A stretch of DNA of 64,000 nt, from positions 620,001 to 684,000 of the forward strand of contig NZ_SNWM01000002.1 in NCBI RefSeq assembly GCF_004362245.1. Reading direction: 5' to 3'. Of the stretch, positions 8,104 through 17,538 are shown in pieces. A model generated the notes under the pieces. That model had not been told where the DNA came from and did no database searches. It saw only the letters and a list, made by a program, of their open reading frames with translations. This DNA comes from Pedobacter duraquae (GTDB lineage Bacteria; Bacteroidota; Bacteroidia; Sphingobacteriales; Sphingobacteriaceae). Position 1 is the stretch's first letter. Every line of letters starts with the position of its first letter. Both the position numbers and the translations under genes were made by a program.

Positions 8104-8715
8104 ATGAAAAATTACATCATTATTCTTCTGGCAATGCTGTCGGTATCAGTCGGTGCCCAGGTTAAAACATTAACTCCAGGCATGATTGCCCCCGAGATCA
8201 GCTTAAAAAACGTGGACGGAAAAACGGTAGGGTTCAGCAATTTCCCTAAGGCAAAGGGCTTTATTGTTGTTTTCACCTGCAATACCTGCCCTTATGCAAA
8301 AGGTTATGAACAAAGAATTATTGAACTGAATGCTAAATATGCAAGTCAGGGTTACCCCGTTATTGCCATAAATCCGAACGATCCTATCGTATCAGCAGGC
8401 GACAGTTTTGAAAAAATGCAGGAGCTTGCCAAAGCAAAAAAATATAGCTTTCCATATCTGTTTGATGCCGGGCAAAAGGTTACCGACCTTTACGGTGCTA
8501 CTAAGACCCCTCACCTATTTCTGACAAAGAAAAGCGATAAAGGCTTGATCATAGAATATACGGGCGCTATAGATGACGATCCTGAAGGAACCAATATTAA
8601 ACGTAGTTATTTTATGGATGACGCCGTAAAAGCGTTGCTTACCGGTGAAAAACCAGCCATCACTACCTCAAAGGCAATTGGATGTACTGTTAAAAAAGCC
8701 AAAACGGCAATATAA
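8104..8715 (+). CDS. Secreted thioredoxin-like/peroxiredoxin-like (PRX_like1) protein
   Basis: A 203-residue protein with a signal peptide ending near GAQ, then an AhpC/TSA-type redoxin domain. The block FTCNTCPYAKGYEQRI has a CNTC motif where peroxiredoxins carry the peroxidatic Cys. It is followed by AINPNDP, YGATKTPHLFL and a conserved C-terminal IGCTVK. This combination matches the PRX_like1 group of periplasmic redoxins. Function is probably thiol redox or peroxide handling in the envelope, coupled to the TlpA-like protein 4 nt upstream. Confidence 0.82.
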   Translation: MKNYIIILLAMLSVSVGAQVKTLTPGMIAPEISLKNVDGKTVGFSNFPKAKGFIVVFTCNTCPYAKGYEQRIIELNAKYASQGYPVIAINPNDPIVSAGDSFEKMQELAKAKKYSFPYLFDAGQKVTDLYGATKTPHLFLTKKSDKGLIIEYTGAIDDDPEGTNIKRSYFMDDAVKALLTGEKPAITTSKAIGCTVKKAKTAI

Positions 8716-8781
8716 GGGACCTTTTCTTTGCTTTGTTATCCCGCCCATAAGCACAAATTCATTTCTTACGATAGGATAAGA

Positions 8782-8809
8782 TTGGAGTCCATGAGCTGCT
8801 GTAAATTTG
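8782..8809 (+). promoter_or_regulatory. Bacteroidota-type promoter of mhqO/mhqD-like operon
   Basis: TTG at 8782-8784, a 17-nt spacer and an exact TAAATTTG at 8802-8809. This gives a start site near 8816 and a short A-rich leader to the ATG at 8832. It is one of the cleanest promoter matches in the window. Confidence 0.55.
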
Positions 8810-8831
8810 TATCAACAAAAACAAAAAGATC

Positions 8832-9767
8832 ATGGAAAATCAAATATTGGGTATACACCACGTAACAGCGATAGCAGGCAATGCAAAAAAAAATCACGAT
8901 TTCTACACTACGGTTTTAGGCTTACGCCTGATCAAAAAAACGGTCAACTTCGATGATCCGCATACCTACCATTTTTATTATGGTAATGAAGAAGGCACAC
9001 CGGGAACGGTCTTAACTTTCTTCCCTTGGGAAGGGATACAAACCGGACGAAGAGGCACCAGACAGGTAACGGAAATCGGATTGAGCGTTCCTGCAGGAAG
9101 CTTGCCTTTCTGGCAGGAACGTTTGGAAGCGAATAATGTGATCTACAATAAGGTTTCCAGCAAATTTGGAGAAGAATACCTGACGTTCTTAGATCCTGAC
9201 GGATTAAAATTCGAGTTAACGGTAGCCAAGAAAACCGATAACCGCAAGCCTTGGTTAACAGCTGGCATCGGTGCAGCGCAAGCCGTACGTGGATTTCACC
9301 AGGTAACGATTACCAGCAATAAAATTGAGCGTACAGCAGAAATCCTGACAGACATCTTCGGATTCAAGTTACAGGAGAAAGAAGTAAACCGCTCCAGGTT
9401 CGTAATTGATACTGTAGATGAAGCAGCTACTGTAGATCTTGTTGAAGCCCCGGGAGAAATGGCCGGCCATGTTGCCGGCGGATCGGTGCACCACGTTGCT
9501 TTCAGGGTTAAAGATGAAGCAACCTTAATGCACTTCAGAGATTTGATTGTAGCCAAAGGATTGGATATTACAGAAAAAATAGACAGAAACTATTTCTACT
9601 CACTCTATTTCAGAGAACCCGGAGGCGTGCTTTTTGAAATCGCTACAGATAATCCAGGTTTTGAAGTGGATGAAGATATGGCCGACCTGGGTAAAGGGTT
9701 AAAATTGCCAAAACAGTATGAAAGTCAACGCGAAAGCATTACTGCAATTTTACCAAAACTAGATTAA
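8832..9767 (+). CDS. Ring-cleaving dioxygenase, MhqO/glyoxalase superfamily
   Basis: A 311-residue protein with two tandem vicinal-oxygen-chelate modules. The first starts ILGIHHVTAIAGNAKKNHDFYTTVLG; the second starts VRGFHQVTITS, followed by SVHHVAFRVKDEATL and a terminal YFREPGGVLFEIATDNPGF. His and Glu ligands expected for a metal site are in the HHVT, HHVAF and FEIA blocks. The family includes Bacillus MhqO, MhqA and MhqE, which act on hydroquinone-like compounds. It begins an operon with a phospholipase/carboxylesterase (gap 1 nt), the same partner arrangement as mhqED, which supports a role in quinone or electrophile detoxification. Confidence 0.85.
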   Translation: MENQILGIHHVTAIAGNAKKNHDFYTTVLGLRLIKKTVNFDDPHTYHFYYGNEEGTPGTVLTFFPWEGIQTGRRGTRQVTEIGLSVPAGSLPFWQERLEANNVIYNKVSSKFGEEYLTFLDPDGLKFELTVAKKTDNRKPWLTAGIGAAQAVRGFHQVTITSNKIERTAEILTDIFGFKLQEKEVNRSRFVIDTVDEAATVDLVEAPGEMAGHVAGGSVHHVAFRVKDEATLMHFRDLIVAKGLDITEKIDRNYFYSLYFREPGGVLFEIATDNPGFEVDEDMADLGKGLKLPKQYESQRESITAILPKLD

Positions 9768-9768
9768 C

Positions 9769-10398
9769 ATGTACACTCATATTAAAGATGTTGCTACAGG
9801 AGGAACTCCTGTAGCACAAGCCAAAGGGGCTATGATCATGCTGCATGGCCGTGGTGCCTCTGCCGAAGGAATCTTGTCGTTCGCATCAGAGTTTGCGTTA
9901 AAAGACATTGCGCTATTCGCCCCACAAGCCACATACGGCAGCTGGTATCCGGAAAGTTTTATGGCGCCTGTTGAAAACAACCAGCCTGCACTGGATTCTG
10001 CACTGGAAGTGATCCATGCGCTGGTTTCGGATGTTGTTGCTGCAGGAATCCCTAAAGAAGAGATCTACTTTTTCGGTTTTTCACAGGGTGCCTGCCTGGC
10101 TTTGGAGTATACCAGCAGACATGCCGTAACTTACAAAGGAATTATTGCTTTTACGGGCGGCTTGATTGGCCAACAATTGGCTATGGAAAACTACACAGGA
10201 GATTTCAATAGAACGCCAGTCCTGATTACGACTAGCAATCCGGATGCACATGTACCACTGAAACGAGTAAAGGAGAGCGGCGGAATTATGGAAAACATGA
10301 ATGGCAGCATTACGGTTATTGCCTACCCAGGTAAGGCCCACAACATCAGCAAAGATGAAGTGGACCTGGCCAATAAATTGTTTTTCACAAAAAACTGA
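9769..10398 (+). CDS. Alpha/beta hydrolase, MhqD/carboxylesterase-like
   Basis: A 209-residue phospholipase/carboxylesterase-family hydrolase. The oxyanion-hole region reads MIMLHGRGASAEGI, the nucleophile elbow FGFSQGACLAL (GFSQG), the acid probably lies in TSNPDAHVP, and the His in YPGKAHNIS. The size is normal for the family. It starts 1 nt after the dioxygenase stop and is certainly co-transcribed with it. The substrate is unknown; by analogy with Bacillus MhqD it may hydrolyse quinone-derived or thioester products. Its TGA abuts the stop of the convergent gene. Confidence 0.86.
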   Translation: MYTHIKDVATGGTPVAQAKGAMIMLHGRGASAEGILSFASEFALKDIALFAPQATYGSWYPESFMAPVENNQPALDSALEVIHALVSDVVAAGIPKEEIYFFGFSQGACLALEYTSRHAVTYKGIIAFTGGLIGQQLAMENYTGDFNRTPVLITTSNPDAHVPLKRVKESGGIMENMNGSITVIAYPGKAHNISKDEVDLANKLFFTKN

Positions 10399-10782
10399 TT
10401 AGCGGGTTTTAAGTGCTTTATCCATGAAGAGGCTGATCTCGCTGTTCCTAACGTAGTTTTCTCCGTCGGGATCAGCCCAGCTTAGGATCGTCTCTTCATG
10501 AATTGCAAAATCACTATGAAGAATCGGCATAACAATATCCAACAGTGATTTCCGGCGCTCATCATGATCAATCAGGGGGAGCGTGTCGAGGATATTCTTC
10601 ATGAGGATAAATTTGCGATCATTACAATTTGTCGTCTGATGATAAAAGATCAGCTTTTCAGCATGTTCAAATTTAGACTGGAAAAATAAGTCGGAATTAA
10701 AAATCGTGCTGGAGTCACACATTTCATCCAGGAGGAGGAGCGTTGCCTGGTGTTGGCCAGGAGAGACATTACATTTTTTCAT
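10399..10782 (-). CDS. Hypothetical protein, 127 aa
   Basis: Not recognised. It is a soluble, mostly helical protein beginning MKKCNVSPGQHQATLLLLDEMCD, with no signal peptide or membrane segment. Its acidic middle (LIDHDERRKSLLDIV) and C-terminus (SEISLFMDKALKTR) show coding-type composition. The reading frame fills exactly the space between the convergent hydrolase stop and an upstream AT-rich gap, which supports a real gene. No functional call is possible. Confidence 0.6.
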   Translation of the reverse strand: MKKCNVSPGQHQATLLLLDEMCDSSTIFNSDLFFQSKFEHAEKLIFYHQTTNCNDRKFILMKNILDTLPLIDHDERRKSLLDIVMPILHSDFAIHEETILSWADPDGENYVRNSEISLFMDKALKTR

Positions 10783-10911
10783 ACAGTGGCGGTTTGAATG
10801 AGAAATCCAATTACCATTTGGTGTTGATTAGATATACGAAACGTTATGTCATGCGGATCTAATCAAGAGCTGAAAATCAATGAATTGTAGTGTTTTTGTT
10901 ACAATACGTTC

Positions 10912-12207
10912 CTACAACTTAACAAAGAAAGGAAAATTTGCGGTAGCCACTTTATTTTTACCGTCCATCAGGTACAAAAATAACCGGTAAGCACCTTCTT
11001 TCTCAGGGGTTTTGAGTGTGGCGCCGGTTTGTGTAACATTGTGGATCAGATTGGATATTGGTTGCGGTCTGCTTTCTCTGTCACCACCCTGGCCCAAGTC
11101 TGTTGCTTCTGGCAAAATTTCCCATCTTGCTGTAAGCTGATCACCATTAGGATCTGTAGCAGAAAATGCCACCTGGTAAGGCTTTCCAGGATTAAGATAA
11201 ACCCCATCTGCTGTTTTCTTATCATTAACTGTGAAGCTATTTAAATGAGGAGCGCGATTGTCGGGCCATTTACCACTCCATTCCATTTGCATTACATCTA
11301 CTACTTCTGACTCCTCGCCTGCTTCAGTAAACAAGCCATACCACGTTGGTGTGCGCTCCTGTTTCTGCCCCCAAAGGAATACGTAAGAGCCCAGGCAGTT
11401 TTTATCTTTCACAATAGATGCTTCGTATCGACTTTGGTATACCGCAGCCTTTTCGCTGCTTGTTTCTTCTATTGGTGCTCCCCAAGGTGTTTTCGGACAT
11501 TCCCAATGTCCGGTAGGGCCCCATTCAGTTACCATATATGCTTTATTCCAGCCCGTTTTTTGCAGTTGTGCCGGAACAGCGGCAAGTCCGCCATATACCT
11601 GAACTGCAATTAAATCTAATGCAGGACATTTCGACTTGATCAGGTCGATTTCTTTTTGGTTGACTCCGGCAAGCATTGTTGTAGCAGGATGGTTGGGGTC
11701 TACCTCATGAATCATCTTGGCGATGTCATTAACGGCATCCCATACTTTAGGATTTTTATAGTCAAGATTAAGTTCGTTTCCGATACCCCAAATTAGCAAA
11801 GCGGGGAAATCCTTATATTTTGTTACTTCCGCACGTAGTTTATTCAGTTGTTTTTTTACTGCTGCAGTATCATCGTAGTTAAAACCGTGACGTTCTCTGG
11901 CCACATCCAATCCCATCGTAACGGTAAGTCCCAGCTTTTGCGCATCTTCGAGTACCTTAGCCCCGACGTTGGTATTCCATGTCCGGATAGAATTTCCTCC
12001 AGCAGCCTTCAGCCGATCCATTTTTGCAGTACCACCTGCACCTTTGATAAAATATGGCATCCCTCCCTTCAAAATCGTATAACCGCCATTTGATTTCTCA
12101 ACCTGAACTTTTAGCGGGGTATTGCTGCTAGTTTGTGCATTGCCGAAAATGCTGCATACAAGCAGCAGACTCAAAATATTGAAGGATTTGAATGTTGGAC
12201 TGTTCAT
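10912..12207 (-). CDS. Secreted clan GH-A glycoside hydrolase (GH2/GH5-like TIM barrel)
   Basis: A 431-residue secreted protein. The signal peptide (ILSLLLVCSIFG, cut near NAQ) precedes a TIM-barrel domain (about 30-320). The acid/base Glu is in IWGIGNELNLDY and the nucleophile Glu in YMVTEWGPTGHW, the usual clan GH-A pair. The last roughly 100 residues form a beta-rich Ig/PKD-like domain (SATDPNGDQLTARWEI). It lacks the N-terminal sugar-binding and sandwich domains of full GH2 enzymes, so it is closer to the short 'GH2 TIM-barrel' proteins of Bacteroidota. Substrate unknown, possibly a beta-glucan. It stands alone with no SusC/D nearby. Confidence 0.78.
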   Translation of the reverse strand: MNSPTFKSFNILSLLLVCSIFGNAQTSSNTPLKVQVEKSNGGYTILKGGMPYFIKGAGGTAKMDRLKAAGGNSIRTWNTNVGAKVLEDAQKLGLTVTMGLDVARERHGFNYDDTAAVKKQLNKLRAEVTKYKDFPALLIWGIGNELNLDYKNPKVWDAVNDIAKMIHEVDPNHPATTMLAGVNQKEIDLIKSKCPALDLIAVQVYGGLAAVPAQLQKTGWNKAYMVTEWGPTGHWECPKTPWGAPIEETSSEKAAVYQSRYEASIVKDKNCLGSYVFLWGQKQERTPTWYGLFTEAGEESEVVDVMQMEWSGKWPDNRAPHLNSFTVNDKKTADGVYLNPGKPYQVAFSATDPNGDQLTARWEILPEATDLGQGGDRESRPQPISNLIHNVTQTGATLKTPEKEGAYRLFLYLMDGKNKVATANFPFFVKL

Positions 12208-12869
12208 CGGTTAAATTTGGTTAGGTTAGGTAATGCAATATTTGCTAATACCTTCCGTAAAACTAAATTTTATATTCAGATTTTACAATCTATAAAGTTG
12301 ATAATAGAAAAAAAATTAAAAAGATCCAGCCCATGCCTGCCGCGGCAATCAGCCATCTAAATATTCCTTATTATTTTTAGTGTTTCGGTTCTGAATTATA
12401 TAAATTTTAAAATGAATTTATTCAGACGCTGATCACCCAAGATTTCCGTACTGCATGATAATATACCCTGCCTAACCACCTGGGCAATTTGTTCCCCACC
12501 AGTCGAACGTGGTACGAATCAGGTAGGCCATTCGATGACCTGCTAAAAGCCTTTGAATGCAGGACAAGATTTCGGCTCCTAATCTTCTGATAAAAATATA
12601 CGTTCATTTATTATCAATTTTTTTTCGATTATTTCACTGAATAAATTTAGAGCTAGTCTTTTCACTGTTTATTTTTTTCATATTGGATTTACATTATTAT
12701 CGAGCGTTCGCCTTTTAAAAAGAACAGCTGCAAGGAACACATAATCATCGGTTGGCGTTAGTACAAGGGGTACAGTATCCCCGCGACTATATTTTTTCTT
12801 AATGCACCTTTTGGAGAATATTTATCAATGTCCAGCCAAAGTTTCTTTATATTTAAATAAATTAAAAAC
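12208..12869. other. Intergenic gap, 662 bp, no supported gene
   Basis: The stretch lies between the glycosidase start and the rhomboid start. It is AT-rich at both ends with a more GC-balanced middle. The only minus-strand frame (12422-12607, 61 codons) has no recognisable domain. A short palindrome TGCCGCGGCA is at 12338-12347, and CAGGT/ACCTG arms form a weak hairpin inside the frame. No tRNA, transposase fragment or clear promoter was found; it could hold a decayed gene. Confidence 0.5.
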
Positions 12870-13508
12870 ATGTCTCTGCCCTTTACCGAAATCCCATTCA
12901 CATACACTATGTCGGCATTTCTGCTCACGGCAGGTATTATTGGATTAACATCCCGCAACTTCTACAACAAGCTACGTTTTCATCCTTATGCAGTTTTTAG
13001 GGGAGATCGCACACACACCTTACTCACATCCGCCTTTATACATAACAATCTGCTTCATCTGTTATTTAATACCTATATCTTCTATTTGATGAGTTATGAC
13101 ATCGAATATGTATTGCTGGACGACTATCCAAAATGGGCGGTCATTCTATTTATGGCAGGTTTCTTTTGCAGTGCAACAGTTGCAATTAATCTATTTAACG
13201 GATGGTTCCACAAACATGATTTTAAATGGACCAGTGCAGGATCTTCAGGAGCCGTAATGGCTTTTGTAACCTTCAGTACGATTTATAAACCGCTAGATCA
13301 TCTGGCTATAGAAGTATCGTTATCCCCTATCTATTACAGCTATCATTTTTGTCTGGCCTTCCTCACAATCACTTTCCTATTCACGTTTATACGATCCCGG
13401 CACAACCACTACGCCCACTTTTATGGATCTATATTCGGGATCTTAATGGCAGTAACAATCAGGCCTTTCTTGCTCATAGAACTGTTATCCCATTTTAAGA
13501 AGACCTGA
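12870..13508 (+). CDS. Rhomboid-family intramembrane serine protease
   Basis: A 212-residue, six-helix membrane protein. The rhomboid features are LLTSAFIHNNLLHLLFNTY (conserved H and N in TM2), the catalytic serine motif WTSAGSSGAVMAF (GSSG) and the catalytic His in HNHYAHFYGSIFG. It should cleave transmembrane substrates within the inner membrane; substrates are unknown. The loop between TM1 and TM2 is short and no extra cytoplasmic domain is present. Its TGA abuts the stop of the convergent XRE regulator gene. Confidence 0.85.
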   Translation: MSLPFTEIPFTYTMSAFLLTAGIIGLTSRNFYNKLRFHPYAVFRGDRTHTLLTSAFIHNNLLHLLFNTYIFYLMSYDIEYVLLDDYPKWAVILFMAGFFCSATVAINLFNGWFHKHDFKWTSAGSSGAVMAFVTFSTIYKPLDHLAIEVSLSPIYYSYHFCLAFLTITFLFTFIRSRHNHYAHFYGSIFGILMAVTIRPFLLIELLSHFKKT

Positions 13509-13814
13509 CTATCTATTTTTTCCAGAGGAAAACAATTTATTAATAACGGATTTTATATAATTGAGTACCGGCGTTACTATTAAACTACTTCTCAGCAACA
13601 TATTTGCTTCCAGTGCAGGAGGCAGAAGTTCATAAACAGATGTACCAAGCGCACCAGCAATCTTGTATAAATGAATTGCCTTGATCTCAGTAAGGCCACG
13701 TTCTATTTTTGAATATGCTGCCTGCGACATATCAAGATTAAAAGCCATCGCAAACTGCGAGATATGTTTGCGTTCACGCATTTCACGGATTCTTTCACCT
13801 ATGGTATTGTCCAT
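13509..13814 (-). CDS. XRE-family HTH transcriptional regulator
   Basis: The ATG at 13814 gives a 101-residue protein starting MDNTIGERIREMRERKH; a longer frame from 13901 adds 29 unlikely residues. An HTH_3 domain covers about residues 5-60 (ISQFAMAFNLDMSQAAYSKIERG), followed by a hydrophobic tail (LRSSLIVTPVLNYIKSV) and a basic end. It probably binds DNA as a dimer; the target is unknown. Convergent with the rhomboid gene, with no spacer between stops. Confidence 0.85.
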   Translation of the reverse strand: MDNTIGERIREMRERKHISQFAMAFNLDMSQAAYSKIERGLTEIKAIHLYKIAGALGTSVYELLPPALEANMLLRSSLIVTPVLNYIKSVINKLFSSGKNR

Positions 13815-13999
13815 TACTTTATACTGAGTAGTAAATATACAACAACCGGAAGTAATAAAAAACAACCTAAGGTTGTAGGATGCACATTGAAAAGGAAGCA
13901 ATTTTATATCGGAAAGTACGAGCGTTGGATAACGACATACTTAGAAAAATAAACACCTGTTATTTATCTATCCCGATTTGTTGGCAAACAGTTGTAGAC

Positions 14000-14026
14000 A
14001 GCCCGTACCGTAACTACGGTCGGGCT
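14000..14026. terminator. Hairpin downstream of ackA, possible terminator
   Basis: AGCCCG-T-ACCGT, loop AACT, ACGGT-CGGGCT gives an 11-bp GC-rich stem with one bulge, between the ackA stop and the XRE gene start. No clear T-run follows on either strand, so it may be a weak or Rho-assisted terminator. Confidence 0.35.
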
Positions 14027-14061
14027 ATTCTAAGAATTTACAGAAATTTCAGTATGAAATA

Positions 14062-15201
14062 CTACTTATCATGTAGCATTTCATAACATTGATTCGCGAT
14101 CTCGACCTCTTCATTTGTAGGGATAATCATAATCTTAACTTTTCCCTCAGGACGGTTAATTTCCAGTATCTCTTTATTGTACTGACCATTTTTAACTCCA
14201 TCAAGCTCAATACCCAGATAAGATAAGTCTCTGCATACTGCTGCACGCAGTAACTGATCATTTTCACCAACACCCGCGGTAAATACAATTGCATCGAGGC
14301 CATTCAATACGGCGGCATAAGCACCAATAGTCAATTTAATTCTATATGCATAAATTGCTAAGGCCAAACTTGCCTCCGCATCACCTTCTGCCGCAAAACG
14401 ATGAACGTCTCGCATATCATTGGATCCTGCCATCCCTTGTAAGCCAGAAGCCTTATTTAGAAGTTGATTCACATCGGCAGGGGTATATCCTTTATGATCC
14501 AGTAAATGAAAAATCACGGATGGATCTATATCCCCTGATCTGGTGCCCATCATCAATCCACTTAATGGGCCGAAACCCATAGAGGTTTCTATGGATTTAC
14601 TATTTAGCAATGCAGCCATACTGCAGCCATTACCTAAATGGATTGTAATAATTTTACTTTCTGTTTTGCCAAGGTATTTTGCTGCCTGCTCTCCTACATA
14701 TTTATGACTTGTACCGTGGAAACCATATTTACGGATCCGCTCACCGGTATAGTATTTTTTTGGAATGGCGTACCTATACGCATAGTCTGGCAAGGTCTGG
14801 TGGTATGCGGTATCAAAAACAGCGATTTGTTTGGCCGTCGGAAAAGTCTTCTCTGCAACTTCAATACAGGTGTAGCTCACCTGATTGTGCAGGGGAGCCA
14901 AAGAAAATAATGCTTTGATCTGGGCTTTAACTTCATCTGTAATAATGGTTGGGCCTAGAAATGACTCTCCACCGTGCACTACCCTGTGCCCAACAACGTC
15001 AATCTCATCCGGGCTATTGATAAAGCCTAATGTAGACAAAGAGTTTAACACTTGTTGCAACGCCTGCTCATGGTTTTGAATATCGGAACCGGCAACACCG
15101 ATTCGCTCAACCAAACCGGCACATAACGGATGATCTGAGGGCATTTGGAAAAGTTGATATTTTAAAGAGCTGCTGCCCGAGTTAATCACCAATATCTTCA
15201 T
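14062..15201 (-). CDS. ackA: Acetate kinase
   Basis: A 379-residue acetokinase. N-terminal MKILVINSGSSSLKYQLF is the family signature, and further signatures are GFHGTSHKYV, HLGNGCSMAAL, TRSGDIDPSV and FTAGVGEND. The ATG at 15201 is chosen over an in-frame start 42 nt earlier because it gives the canonical N-terminus. It interconverts acetyl phosphate and acetate with ATP formation. The phosphotransacetylase gene ends 26 nt upstream, forming the standard pta-ackA operon. Confidence 0.96.
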   Translation of the reverse strand: MKILVINSGSSSLKYQLFQMPSDHPLCAGLVERIGVAGSDIQNHEQALQQVLNSLSTLGFINSPDEIDVVGHRVVHGGESFLGPTIITDEVKAQIKALFSLAPLHNQVSYTCIEVAEKTFPTAKQIAVFDTAYHQTLPDYAYRYAIPKKYYTGERIRKYGFHGTSHKYVGEQAAKYLGKTESKIITIHLGNGCSMAALLNSKSIETSMGFGPLSGLMMGTRSGDIDPSVIFHLLDHKGYTPADVNQLLNKASGLQGMAGSNDMRDVHRFAAEGDAEASLALAIYAYRIKLTIGAYAAVLNGLDAIVFTAGVGENDQLLRAAVCRDLSYLGIELDGVKNGQYNKEILEINRPEGKVKIMIIPTNEEVEIANQCYEMLHDK

Positions 15202-15227
15202 AGAAAAATGTATGCTGTTTATATTTT

Positions 15228-17321
15228 TTAGTTGTCCTGACACTGAATCGCGGTAATTACCACCGTGTTGAAAATATCATCTACGGTACATCCCCTGCTC
15301 AAGTCGTTAATAGGTTTATTTAAGCCTTGTAGCATCGGCCCTATTGCTAATGCTCCCGTTTCACGCTGTACGGCTTTATAAGTATTGTTACCGGTATTAA
15401 GATCGGGAAAAATAAGCACGCTGGCGCGGCCCGCTACCGAAGAGCCCGGTAATTTCTGCTGGCCGATTATTGGATCAACCGCTGCATCGTACTGGATTGG
15501 CCCTTCAATCTTCAGGTCTGGTCTTCTACTTTTAACAATCGATGTTGCCTCGCGCACACGCTCCACATCTTCACCAGCGCCGCTGCTTCCTGAGGAATAG
15601 GATAACATCGCAATGCGGGGTTCGATTCCGAACCGCAGACTACTTTCTGCCGAAGATATGGCAATCTCAGCGAGCTCTTCTGCGGATGGATTTGGGTTAA
15701 CGGCACAGTCGCCAAATACCGCAACCCGCTCCGGCAAACACATAAAGAAAACCGAAGATACTACCGATACGCCTGGCTTGGTTTTGATAAATTGCAATGC
15801 CGGCCTAATCGTATGTTGTGTGGTATGTACCGCACCAGAAACCATACCATCGGCATGCCCTTTATAAACCATCATTGTACCAAAGTATGAAACATCGGTC
15901 ATCATATCCCTCGCCATCTCAGGGTTTACATTTTTATTCTTGCGAAGTTCATATAGTGTATTTACATAATCGTCGTAATTGATCGACGTTTTAGGGTTTA
16001 CTACATGTACAGCATTCATGTCCAGGTTAATACCCAACCGCTTCACTGCGATACCAATTTCTGCGGCATCGCCAAGAATGGTAAGCTCTACTAAATCCTG
16101 ACTCGTCAGTCGTGCGGCAGCACGTAAAATTCGATCGTCGTTACCTTCGGGTAACACGATATGTTTCTTCTGGCTCTTTGCCCGCTTCACCAGTTGATAC
16201 TGGAACATATGTGGCGTAATACCTTCCGATTGGAAGGTTATAATTTTATCATCCAGCGCCTGGATATCTACATATTTTTCGAACACAGCTATAGCCAGTT
16301 CAATTTTTTTACGGTTGTCTTTTGTGATCCTGGAATGGATAGAGCCAATAGCATTACTGGTTTCAAAAGTCCCGGTCTGCACGGAAATAATCGGAATTAC
16401 CGTCTGCAGACCTTCTATCAGCCGCATTACAGGCTGATCCGGGATGCTGCCTGCAGTGAGCACAATACCGGCCACTTTAGGATAGTTGGAACTTTGGTTG
16501 GCCTGCAGTGCTCCGATGATGATATCACCACGGTCGCCCGGCGTAACGATTAACACATTCTCTTTGATGTGGTTGAGGAAATTTGGCAGCATCATAGCTC
16601 CGGTAACGAAGTTATCTACCTGGCTGGCCATCAGCTCCTCTCCAAAAAGCACCTTCGCTCCCAACGCGCGGGTAATTTCACTCATAGTCGGACTTTGTAA
16701 TCCGCTGTCGATTGGAATCACCGTTACCATGAGGTCTGACGGCAACTGCGCTGCTAGCAGCTGACGGATGTCGTCGGCAAACTCCGGCTGCACCATATTG
16801 GCGATGATCCCCAACACCTGAACATCACGTGATAAAAAGTTCCTGTAAATATTGATGGCTGTATTAACCACTTGCGCAGTACCTTTTCCTTGTCCCGTGA
16901 TCACGATGACTACCGGTGCAGCGAGATTTTTGGCAATGAGCACATTTGATTCAAACTCAAAGGCGATCCCCTCCCCAAGAAAATCGCTCCCTTCAATTAC
17001 CGTAAAGTCGTAGTTCTCCTCGATCTTCTTGTACTTACTGATCACGGTATCGATCACCTCACTCCTGTTTTCAGACTCCGCCTGATGTAGCATTTGCTGT
17101 CTGGTAAAGGCAAAAGTATCGGCATAATTTATCGGAAGATTGAAATAATCTAGGATAGCTTCTATATGTTGTTCTTTATTTTCTGCATTTTCCTGTGCAA
17201 TGATGGGCTTAAAATACCCTACCTTACTCGTCTTGGACAACAGCATGTTGACGAGCCCGAAGGCGATTACGGATTTGCCGGTATACGGCTCTGCAGAGGC
17301 TATAAATATATTCTTCGTCAT
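15228..17321 (-). CDS. pta: Phosphate acetyltransferase, long form
   Basis: A 697-residue long-type Pta. The N-terminal cobyrinic-synthase-like P-loop domain begins MTKNIFIASAEPYTGKS, a DRTGG domain lies in the middle (VTPGDRGDIIIGAL), and the C-terminal catalytic phosphotransacetylase domain starts near QYQLVKRAKSQKKHIVLPEG. Conserved blocks include GMVSGAVHTT, MLSYSSGSSG and the terminal NKPINDLSRGCTVDDI. It converts acetyl-CoA and phosphate to acetyl phosphate. ATG 17321 is preferred over a 21-residue longer start, since it lies right before the P-loop domain. First gene of pta-ackA; divergent from mlaE. Confidence 0.95.
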   Translation of the reverse strand: MTKNIFIASAEPYTGKSVIAFGLVNMLLSKTSKVGYFKPIIAQENAENKEQHIEAILDYFNLPINYADTFAFTRQQMLHQAESENRSEVIDTVISKYKKIEENYDFTVIEGSDFLGEGIAFEFESNVLIAKNLAAPVVIVITGQGKGTAQVVNTAINIYRNFLSRDVQVLGIIANMVQPEFADDIRQLLAAQLPSDLMVTVIPIDSGLQSPTMSEITRALGAKVLFGEELMASQVDNFVTGAMMLPNFLNHIKENVLIVTPGDRGDIIIGALQANQSSNYPKVAGIVLTAGSIPDQPVMRLIEGLQTVIPIISVQTGTFETSNAIGSIHSRITKDNRKKIELAIAVFEKYVDIQALDDKIITFQSEGITPHMFQYQLVKRAKSQKKHIVLPEGNDDRILRAAARLTSQDLVELTILGDAAEIGIAVKRLGINLDMNAVHVVNPKTSINYDDYVNTLYELRKNKNVNPEMARDMMTDVSYFGTMMVYKGHADGMVSGAVHTTQHTIRPALQFIKTKPGVSVVSSVFFMCLPERVAVFGDCAVNPNPSAEELAEIAISSAESSLRFGIEPRIAMLSYSSGSSGAGEDVERVREATSIVKSRRPDLKIEGPIQYDAAVDPIIGQQKLPGSSVAGRASVLIFPDLNTGNNTYKAVQRETGALAIGPMLQGLNKPINDLSRGCTVDDIFNTVVITAIQCQDN

Positions 17322-17538
17322 GGGCACAGCGTTTGGAAAGCAATATGCAATTTTAATCTTCTCTAAGAGCAAGCAGAGTGCCATTTTTTAGATTGACATA
17401 AAGGTAAGAAATGATGCCTGATAGTTATCATTATTATGCTGAGATTACAATCTTTACCTTTTGGGAGTATATATTTGCAAAAATCTTGGCGCATGGTTTG
17501 CTACTAGCGTGTAAATGATTTGAAATATTAACTCATCC

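Noticed and set aside
12422..12607. tRNA-like or coding remnant on the minus strand
   Set aside because: GTTCGAC-like and GGTGGTTAGGC-like strings occur but no cloverleaf with proper acceptor and T stems can be folded, and the 61-codon frame has no recognisable domain.
17470..17477. TATATTTG as mlaE promoter
   Set aside because: Exact -7 match but no TTG at the right distance; kept only as a remark in the mlaE entry.
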